Shown here in pieces: positions 1-7,700 of a stretch of 7,903 nucleotides of DNA. Source of the DNA: JBIOUF01 sp044866695 (lineage in GTDB: Bacteria; Actinomycetota; Actinomycetes; Propionibacteriales; Nocardioidaceae); assembly GCA_044866695.1 (NCBI GenBank), contig JBIOUF010000233.1:1-7903 (forward strand). Direction: 5' to 3'. Under the pieces are notes generated by a model. It worked only from the letters and a program-made list of their open reading frames with translations, had not been told where the DNA came from and did not search any database. Position 1 is the stretch's first letter; the number at the start of each line of letters is the position of its first letter. A program made the position numbers and the translations under genes.

Positions 1-403
1 CGCGCACGTCCAGGCCGACCGCCACCCGGTCGCCGTGCTCGGCGATGGCGCGGGCGCACCACTCCGGCTGCTCCAGCGCCGCGGTGCCGATGTTGACCCG
101 GCGGCAGCCGGTCGCCAGCGCGGCCGCCAGCGACTCGTCGTCGCGGATGCCGCCGCTCAGCTCGACGTCGATGTCGAGGCGTCCGACGACCTCGGCGAGC
201 AGCGCACGGTTCTCCCCGCGACCGAAGGCCGCGTCCAGGTCCACCAGGTGCAGCCACTCCGCGCCGGCGTGCTGCCATCGCTGCGCCGCCTCGAGCGGCT
301 CGCCGAAGGTCTTCTCCGTCCCGGCCACGCCCTGCACCAGCTGGACCGCCCGACCGCGCTGCACGTCGACGGCGGGCAGCAGCTCGAGGTACCGGGCGGT
401 CAT
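1..403 (-). CDS. priA: Phosphoribosyl isomerase A (HisA/PriA), N-terminal part; runs off left edge
   Basis: This is the first 134 codons of a protein that is usually about 240 residues long; the C-terminal half lies left of the window. HisA isomerises ProFAR to PRFAR in histidine synthesis. In many actinomycetes the same enzyme, PriA, also performs the TrpF step of tryptophan synthesis. The start of the (beta/alpha)8 barrel is visible: LELLPAVDV with the likely general-base Asp13, then GRAVQLVQG, the motif HLVDLDAAFG, and the strand-loop ELSGGIRDDESL, followed by NIGTAALE and VAVGLDV. These stretches match mycobacterial PriA closely from memory. The second catalytic Asp is outside the window. 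The ATG at 403 is chosen because family homology begins a few residues after it. It has no good ribosome binding site; a TTG at 412 in the same frame has GAGGG ten bases upstream and is a credible alternative. Bifunctionality is inferred from phylum, not shown here. Confidence 0.95.
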   Translation of the reverse strand, partial: MTARYLELLPAVDVQRGRAVQLVQGVAGTEKTFGEPLEAAQRWQHAGAEWLHLVDLDAAFGRGENRALLAEVVGRLDIDVELSGGIRDDESLAAALATGCRRVNIGTAALEQPEWCARAIAEHGDRVAVGLDVR

Positions 404-444
404 GATGGCCAACGATAGGGCGCCCTCGAGCCGCCACGCGGCGC

Positions 445-464
445 GACCCGGCCGCCGCCGGGTC
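445..464. other. Perfect 8-bp hairpin in the divergent intergenic region
   Basis: GACCCGGC (445-452) pairs perfectly with GCCGGGTC (457-464) around a four-base loop. It is followed by no T-run on either strand and lies between divergent genes, so it is not a normal terminator. It could be a protein-binding palindrome or a 5'-UTR structure of either gene. G+C-rich DNA makes such stems fairly common by chance, so a function is not established. Confidence 0.35.
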
Positions 465-539
465 AGCCCCGCAGATGCCGCGTTGGTCGCGCGGTCGGCC
501 GATCGGGCGCATGCTGATGCCACACAGCCCGGCAGCACC

Positions 540-546
540 GAGGAGG
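540..546 (+). promoter_or_regulatory. Ribosome binding site of the desaturase gene
   Basis: GAGGAGG ends five bases before the ATG at 552. This near-perfect Shine-Dalgarno sequence decides the start and rules out the long in-frame upstream extension. Confidence 0.85.
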
Positions 547-551
547 ACACC

Positions 552-1493
552 ATGGACCCCGCAGCCCTGCTGAAAGAGCTCGAGCCGACCGTGGAGGCCA
601 ACCTCGACCGGCATCTCGCCACCGCCAAGGAGTGGATGCCGCACGAGTACATCCCCTGGAGCGAGGGCCGCGACTTCCTCATGCTCGGCGGGGAGCAATG
701 GACGGTGGAGCAGTCCCGGCTCTCCCCCATCGCCCGTACGGCGCTGGAGGTGAACCTGCTCACCGAGGACAACCTGCCCAGCTACCACCGCGAGGTGGAG
801 CGGGCGTTCGGCCGGGACAGCGCCTGGGGGGTCTGGGTGAACCGGTGGACCGCCGAGGAGGGCCGGCACGCGTTCTGCATCCGCGACTACCTGCTGGTGA
901 CCCGCGGCGTCGACCCGGAGGAGCTGGAGCGGGCCCGGATGGACACGATGGAGGCCGGCTTCGACTCCGGCGACAAGCCGCTGCTCAACGTGTGTGCCTA
1001 TGTCTCCTTCCAGGAGCTGGCCACCCGGGTGTCACACCGCAACACCGGCAAGGTCACCGACGACCCGGTCGCCGACAAGATGCTGGCCCGGGTCGCGATG
1101 GACGAGAACCTGCACATGATCTTCTACCGCAACCTGGTCCAGGCCGCGCTGGAGATCGTCCCCGACCAGACCATCCGGGCGATCACCGACGAGGTGGTCG
1201 GCTTCCAGATGCCCGGCGCCATCATCCCCGGCTTCGCCCGCAAGGCGGTCCAGATCGCCAAGGCCGGCATCTACGACCTGCGCATCCACCACGACGACAT
1301 CGTGATGCCGCTGCTGCGGCAGTGGGGCATCTTCGAGCTGGAGGGCCTCGACTCCGAGGGCGAGAAGGCCCGGCAGGAGCTCGCCGACGCGGTCGCCGCG
1401 CTGGACGCTGCCGCCGAGCGGTTCGTGCAGCAGCGCGCCGAGGCCGAGGCCAAGCGGGCCGCCCGCCGCGCCGCAGCGGCCGCGTCCGGCTGA
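552..1493 (+). CDS. desA: Soluble acyl-[ACP] desaturase, DesA1-like, ferritin-like diiron enzyme
   Basis: A complete 313-residue cytoplasmic enzyme expected to introduce a cis double bond into ACP-bound fatty acids using O2 and reduced ferredoxin, supplying monounsaturated chains for membrane or cell-wall lipids. By comparison with the castor stearoyl-ACP desaturase ligands, the six diiron residues are all present: Glu72 (TEDNLPSYH), Glu103 and His106 (AEEGRH), Glu155 (SFQELATR), Glu185 and His188 (DENLH). Further stretches, such as HEYIPWSEGR (31-40), WVNRWTAEE, SHRNTGK, FQMPG and YDLRIH, resemble mycobacterial DesA1 as I recall it. Residues from about 278 form an Ala/Glu/Arg-rich, probably helical tail without family motifs. 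The ATG at 552 is fixed by an ideal ribosome binding site and by homology starting at LKELEP. A terminator-like hairpin follows, so the gene is probably monocistronic. Substrate length and double-bond position cannot be read from sequence. Confidence 0.94.
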   Translation: MDPAALLKELEPTVEANLDRHLATAKEWMPHEYIPWSEGRDFLMLGGEQWTVEQSRLSPIARTALEVNLLTEDNLPSYHREVERAFGRDSAWGVWVNRWTAEEGRHAFCIRDYLLVTRGVDPEELERARMDTMEAGFDSGDKPLLNVCAYVSFQELATRVSHRNTGKVTDDPVADKMLARVAMDENLHMIFYRNLVQAALEIVPDQTIRAITDEVVGFQMPGAIIPGFARKAVQIAKAGIYDLRIHHDDIVMPLLRQWGIFELEGLDSEGEKARQELADAVAALDAAAERFVQQRAEAEAKRAARRAAAAASG

Positions 1494-1536
1494 CTCCCAC
1501 CGGGAGGTCTCCGGGCTGACCGGGCGGGGGCGCGAC

Positions 1537-1570
1537 CGGGCAGGCCAGGGTGCCGGAGCCTGCCCGCTTT
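1537..1570 (+). terminator. Likely terminator hairpin downstream of the desaturase gene
   Basis: CGGGCAGGC (1537-1545) and GCCTGCCCG (1558-1566) form a perfect 9-bp stem around a 12-base loop, followed by CTTT. The short T-run makes it a weak classical intrinsic terminator, but actinobacterial terminators often have poor T-tracts. Its place 44 bases after the desaturase stop and before the next promoter region fits termination. Confidence 0.55.
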
Positions 1571-1580
1571 GGACCTGCTG

Positions 1581-1598
1581 GTGCGATTCATGTCACAC
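1581..1598. promoter_or_regulatory. CRP/GlxR-type operator candidate upstream of the giant surface-protein gene
   Basis: The site reads GTGCGA-TTCATG-TCACAC. It matches the CRP-family core TGTGA-N6-TCACA at nine of ten positions (TGCGA instead of TGTGA), and five of the six half-site pairs of the inverted repeat are complementary. Actinobacterial CRP homologues (Rv3676 in mycobacteria, GlxR in corynebacteria) recognise this type of palindrome. It ends 61 bases before the ATG at 1660, a plausible promoter position. No clear -10 element is visible, so activation and repression cannot be told apart. This is a pattern match, not evidence of binding. Confidence 0.5.
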
Positions 1599-1648
1599 TG
1601 AGCCGGTTCGGGGAGTCACTCTCGTCCCTCTCGGGTCGAACGACGCAC

Positions 1649-1653
1649 GGAGG
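1649..1653 (+). promoter_or_regulatory. Ribosome binding site of the giant surface-protein gene
   Basis: GGAGG lies six bases before the ATG at 1660, ideal spacing. The same GGAGG is only two bases from a GTG at 1656 in another frame. This supports frame 1 from 1660 as the translated one. Confidence 0.85.
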
Positions 1654-1659
1654 ACGTGC

Positions 1660-1773
1660 ATGGGCAGCACCGGCCACGCCCGCCGGCACAGCCGCAGCAG
1701 GTCCCTGGTCGTACTGCTGCTCGGGCTCACCCTGCTCGCCGGCGTGACGCCGTACGCCGCAGCGGCCGCTGCC
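1660..1773 (+). other. Signal peptide of the giant surface protein
   Basis: Residues 1-15 are basic (RRHSRSR at 8-14), residues 16-29 are a hydrophobic core (LVVLLLGLTLLAGV), and an Ala-rich stretch after Tyr32 offers signal peptidase I sites near residues 34-38. The arginine pair lacks a convincing twin-arginine consensus, so Sec export is favoured. Mature protein then begins with a TTPDPTP-type sequence. Confidence 0.88.
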
Positions 1774-4700
1774 ACCACACCCGACCCGACGCCCGCGGCC
1801 GCGACCGCCTCGGACGACCCCAGCGACGACCCCAGCGACGACCCCAGCGCGGCCGCCGACGAGCCGTCGGAGGACCCCTCGCCGAGCGACGAGCCGAGCG
1901 GGTCGGCCGGCCCGAGTGCCGAGCCCGCGACCGAGCCCACCACCGAACCGACGACGGAACCCACCACCGAGCCCACCACCGAGCCGACGAGGCGGGCCGG
2001 CGTGCAGCGGGTCGTGCCGCCGGCCACCGGCAACAACGCCGTCATCACCGTCAAGGTCGGCGGCAACCGCACCTCGCTGACCGCGGTGGGGGGCTTGGCC
2101 GGGGTCACGCTCGGCTTCTACGCGAACCAGACCGGCGGGACGGCGCTGTTCACCTGTACGTCCGACGTCGACGGCGACTGCTCGATCACCGTCCCCAACA
2201 CCCAGCCCGGCGGCGCCAACCGCGACGCGCGGTACTGGGTCCGGCAGACCGGCACCGCGTCCGGCTACTACACCAACCCCAACCTCGGCACCGGCACGAC
2301 CGTCGCTCCCGACGCCTACACCTTCCAGACCGGCACCCAGCTCCGCAACGGCACGGTGTACCGCTCCACTGCCGACTTCATGATCAGCACCGGCACCACG
2401 AACAACGAGGCGTCCGGCGGCATCTGGCAGAGCTCGCTGAACAACCCGACCTTCCCCGCCAAGTGCGGGATCAACGTGGCGCTGGTCCTCGACCTGTCCA
2501 ACTCGGTCACCGACGCCCAGCTGCTCCAGCTCAAGGCCGCCGCGAACGGGTTCGTCGACGCACTCACCGGCACCCCCTCACAGGTCGGCACCTTCACGTT
2601 CGCGACGTCTGCGCCCGCCACCGCGGGCGACACCCTCGCCCTCACGCCGGTGTCCACCCCCGCGGGGGCGACCATCGTCAAGAACCGGATCAACGGCTAC
2701 AACAAGCCGGGCGGGAACGCCGGCGGCACCAACTGGGACCGGGGCATCTACCAGGTCGCGCAGTCCGCCGCCACTTTCGACGTCGCGGTCGTGATCACCG
2801 ACGGCAACCCCACCTTCTACGGCGCCGGGGAAGGCCCCGGCAACCGCACCCGGTTCCGCGAGGTCGAGAACGGCATCTTCTCCGCCAACGCGGTCAAGGC
2901 CGAGGGCACCAAGGTCATCGCGTTCGGCGTCGGCACCGGCGTCGACAACGCCGGCAGCGGGCAGAACCTGCGGTCGATCTCCGGCCCGACGCTGAACACC
3001 GACTACTACCAGACCACCGACTACGCCGCCGCCGGGGCGGCGCTCCGGGCCCTGGCGCTGGGCAGCTGCAACAGCTCGGTCACCGTGGTCAAGCAGGTGG
3101 TCCCCTCGACCGCCCCTCCGGGGACGACCACCGGGGCCACCCCCCAGGGCGGCTGGACCTTCACCGCCGCCGGGTCCACCGGCATCACGGTCACCCCGCC
3201 GACCTCGCAGGTCACCGCCACGGGCACGGGCGCGGCGAACTTCCCGCTGACTTTCTCCGGCGGGACGACATCGGGTCCCGTGACGCTCACCGAGACCGCG
3301 CAGGCGGGCTACACCCTCCAACAGGTCGGCGGCGCGAACGCCGTGTGCACGCGCGTGGACACCGGCGCGAGCGTGCCGGTCACCAACAGCGGAGCCCTCG
3401 GGTTCTCCGTGAACGCCGCCAACACCTACCCGGTCAGCTGCACCGTCTACAACCGCGCCCCGAACCCCGCGGCTTCGGTCGTCCTGAACAAGACCTGGGT
3501 GGTCGACGGCACCACCTACGCCGAGGGCAGCCAGCCGCCCGGGCTCACCGCGTCCGGCCTGATCAACGGCACCGACCAGCCCTGGGGCACCGAGCGCACC
3601 GGCTTCAGCCAGGGCGCGTCGGTCACCCTGAACGAGCAGCTCGGCACTCTGCCGGCCCAGTGTCAGCTGGTCTCGTCGCGGCTGACCAGCGCGAACGGCG
3701 CGACCGTCAACCTCGCACTGCCGGCGAACCAGACGCTCGACGCCGGGCTGAACACCTACGGCATCACGAACACGCTGACCTGCCGGACCCGGCTCAGCCT
3801 GGACAAGACCGTCCGCTTCGGCACCGCCAGCCCGAGCTCGTGGACCCTCACCGCGGCCGCGCCGGCGGGCGCCGTGGCCGGTCCGAGCGGGCAGACCGGG
3901 GTGACCGGAGACGTGACGCCCGGTGCGACGTACACCCTGTCGGAGTCCGGCGGCAACCCGGCCTACCAGCAGCTGACCGACCCGAACGCCGTCCTTCGGC
4001 CCGGGGCCACGGGCAGCTTCTTCTGCGTCGAGGTCCGCTCCGACGGCACGACGCCGATCCCGGGCTACTCCGACGGCCTGAACGGCGGCGTGACCGTGCC
4101 GTTCGGCAGCTGGGTGCGCTGTACGGCGATCAACCAGACCTCGACCCTGCGGCTGGTCAAGGAGGTCGTCAACGACAACGGCGGGACGGCCGTTCCTTCC
4201 GCCTGGGCCCTGCACGCCACTCCGCCCGGAACCTCCGGGGCGCCGACGGTGGACCAGCCCGGTGCCGCGCTCGCCGACGCCGCCTTCGTCAACGTCCGGC
4301 CCGGGGTCCCCTACGCACTCTCCGAGACCGGCGGCCCGCCCGGCTACACCAACACCGCCATCGAGTGCCAGACCGCCAGCCCCCGCCAGCAGACGACGAG
4401 CATCACCTTGCAGCCGGGAGACGTGGGGACCTGCTTCTTCGTCAACGACGACCAGCCGGCGACCCTCACGCTGCGCAAGGTGGTCGACAACGGCAGCACC
4501 GGCGCCACGAACGGTCCCGCCGCCTGGACCCTGACTGCGACCGGACCTACGAACGTCAGCGGACCCGGCAACTCCGCGCAGGTCACCAACCAGCCCGTCT
4601 CCGCCGGCCAGTACACGCTGTCGGAGACCGGCCCCGCCGGCTACACCGCGTCCGCGTGGGCCTGCACCGGCGGCACGCTGACCGGCTCCCAGGTCACCGT

Positions 4701-7700
4701 GGCGAACGGCGGCAACGTCACCTGCACCATCACCAACACCGCCCAGCAACCCCGGCTGACCCTGGTGAAGACGGTCACCAACAACAACGGCGGCACCGCC
4801 GCGCCCACCGCCTGGACGCTGGCCGCGACCAGCCCCACCACGGGCATCAGCGGCGCGACCGGGTCCACCGCGGTCACCAACGTCCCGGTCCAGGTCGGCA
4901 CGTACAACCTGGCGGAGTCCGGCGGCCCGAACGGCTACACCGCCGGCGCCTGGTCCTGCACCGGCGCCACCAGCCAGACCCCCACCAGCGTCGCCGTCGG
5001 CCTCGGCCAGAACGTCACCTGCACGATCAACAACGACGACCAGCCCGCCACGCTCACCCTGGTCAAGAACGTCACCAACGACAACGGCGGCACCGCGACC
5101 GCCGCCCAGTGGACGCTCGCCGCTGCCGGGCCCACGCCGATCTCCGGGCCCGGCAACTCCGCAGCCGTCACCAACCAGACCGTCAACGCCGGCAGCTACG
5201 CCCTCTCGGAGTCCGGGCCCTCCGGCTACACCGCGTCGGCCTGGACCTGCACCGGCGGCACCCAGAACGGTGTCAACGTCACCGTCCCCAACGGCGGCAA
5301 CGTCACCTGCACCATCACCAACAACGACGAGCCCGCCCGGCTGACCCTGGTCAAGGTCGTCGACCCGGGCGAGACCGGCTCCGGTCACGTGCCCGCGGAC
5401 TGGACCCTCACCGCGACGCGCGTCCCGCCGATCACCGGCCAGGACACGGTGTCCGGCAACGGCGACCCGACCACCCCCGGCGGGGTGAACCAGGTCCCGG
5501 TGTTCGCCGGCAGCTACGACCTCACCGAGAGCGGCCCGGCGGGGTTCGACCCCGGCGACTGGGTCTGTCAGGGCGGCGTCCTCGACGCCGCGGGCGACAC
5601 CGTCACCGTGCCCAACGGCGGCAGTGTGCGCTGCACGATCACCAACACCGCCGTCTCCCCGACCCTCACGCTGGTCAAGAAGGTCGTCAACCAGGCCGGC
5701 GGCACCGCGGTCGCCACCGACTGGACCCTCACCGCGACCGGCAACACACCGATCTCCGGAGCCACCGGCTCGGCGGCGGTGACCGACGCTCCGGTCCAGG
5801 TCGGCACCTACCTGCTCTCCGAGACCGGGCCCGACGGCTACACAGCGTCGGACTGGGTGTGCACCGGCACCGGCGAGCAGACCGGCGTCGCGACAGTCGT
5901 CCTCACCGAGGGCGACAGCGCGACGTGCACGATCACCAACACCGACCAGCCGGCCCAGCTGACCCTGGTCAAGACCGTCACGAACAACAACGGCGGCACC
6001 GCGACGGTCGCCGACTGGACCCTCACCGCGACCGGTCCGACCACGATTAGCGGCGAGACCGGAGCCGACACGGTGACCGGGGCCACCGTGCCCGCCGGCG
6101 CCTACGTCCTCTCCGAGGACGGCCCGGCCGGGTACGCCGCCTCCGCCTGGACGTGCGAGGGCGGCACCGTCACCGGTGGCACCGTCACCGTGCCCAACGG
6201 CGGCGACGTGGTCTGCACCATCACCAACGACGACCAGCCCGCCACCCTCACCCTGGTCAAGGTCGTCGACAACGGCACCACCGGGGCCACCTTCGGCCCC
6301 GCCGACTGGAACCTGAGCGCCGCCGGGCCCACCCCGGTCACCGGCGCCGGGAACTCCCCCGCGGTCACCGACCAGCCCGTGAACGCCGGCAACTACGACC
6401 TGTCCGAGTCCGGCGGGCCGACCGGCTACGACGACAGCGACTGGTCGTGCACCAACGCCGGTGCCGGCGGGGGCACTCCGGTCGCCGACGGCACCGTCAC
6501 CGTGCCCAACGGCGGCGACGTCACCTGCAGGATCACCAACACCGCCCGGCAGCCGCGGCTGACCCTGGTCAAGAAGGTCACCAACGACGACGGCGGCAGC
6601 GCTGCGGAGACCGACTGGACTCTCACGGCGACCGGTCCGACCACGGGCATCACCGGCGCGACCGGCACCGGTGCGGTCACCAATGTGGCCGTCGAGGTCG
6701 GCGACTACGACCTGACCGAGTCCGAGGGACCCGTCGGCTACACCGCGAGCGGCTGGGTCTGCGTGGGCGGTGCCCAGGACGGCGCCACGGTGACGGTCGG
6801 CACCGGCGACAACGTGGTCTGCACGATCACCAACGACGACCAGCCCGCCACGCTGACGCTCCGCAAGGTCGTCGACAACGGCAACACCGGGGCGACCGCC
6901 GTCGCCGGCGACTGGACGCTGGCAGCCGACGGCCCGACGGACGTCACCGGGCCCGGCAACTCAGGCGCGGTCACCAACCAGACCGTGGACGCCGGCGACT
7001 ACGACCTGTCCGAGGACGGCCCCGAGGGGTACGACGCGAGCGACTGGACCTGTGCCAACACCGGTGCCGGCGGCGCCACCCCGGTGGACGGCGGCACCGT
7101 CACCGTGCCCAACGGCGGCACCGTCACCTGCACGATCACCAACACCGCCCAACCGGCCCACCTCACGCTGGTCAAGACCGTCACGAACAACGACGGCGGC
7201 ACCGCCGGGCCCGGCGACTGGACGCTCACCGCCCAGGGCCCGACCGACGGCGTCACCGGCGTGACCGGCGACCCGGAGGTCACCGACCGCCCGGTCGCGA
7301 TAGGCGGCTACGACCTGTCCGAGTCCGGCGGTCCGGCCGGCTACACCCCTGGCGACTGGTCCTGCACCGGCGACGGGCTGGCCGGCTCGACGGTCACCAT
7401 CGCCCTCGGTGACGACGTCACCTGCACGATCGACAACGACGACCAGCCCGCCCAGCTCACCTTGGTCAAACAGGTCGATCCAGGTGACACCGGGGCCACC
7501 CAAGGGCCCGGGGACTGGACGCTGACGGCGACCGGCGACGACGAGACGGTGACCGGCCCTGGTGATTCCGACGACATCGTCGACCAGACCGTTCCCGCCG
7601 GTGACTACGCCCTGACCGAGACCGGACCCGGCGCGCCCGGGTGGACCGCGAGCCCGTGGACCTGCGAGGACGCCGAGGGTGACCCCGTCGAGGTCGACGC

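Larger units (their letters stand above)
404..551. promoter_or_regulatory. Divergent intergenic region between priA and the desaturase gene
   Basis: These 148 bases separate two genes transcribed away from each other, so promoters for both should lie here. I see no convincing -10/-35 pair on either strand. TTGGTC at 483-488 is a weak -35-like string, but nothing TANNNT-like follows at a suitable distance. The region contains one strong hairpin (listed separately) and an imperfect GGTCGGCCGATC palindrome at 493-504. No tRNA or small coding region is apparent. Confidence 0.5.

Noticed and set aside
45..551. N-terminal extension of the desaturase frame up to 45
   Set aside because: The extension overlaps priA on the other strand, has no family homology, and a strong ribosome binding site sits directly before the ATG at 552.
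1500..1515. Short inverted repeat CCGGGAGGTCTCCGGG after the desaturase stop
   Set aside because: The arms contain a G-G mismatch and the loop would be only two bases; the hairpin at 1537-1566 is much better.
1569..1597. TTGGAC as -35 with a -10 box 17 bases downstream
   Set aside because: The matching hexamer is GTCACA, which is unlike TANNNT, and no TA dinucleotide occurs between 1567 and 1650.
2578..5388. A 936-codon open frame on the minus strand
   Set aside because: High G+C with G/C-ending codons leaves the opposite strand open. The product is low-complexity Gly/Val/Arg/Ala, mirrors the repeats of the plus-strand gene, and has no recognisable domain.
1656..6050. A 1464-codon open frame on the plus strand starting with GTG at 1656
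   Set aside because: It is the +2-shifted shadow of the real frame starting at 1660. Its product is Arg/His/Gly-rich without domains, its start is only two bases from the GGAGG, and it does not extend across the whole repeat array.
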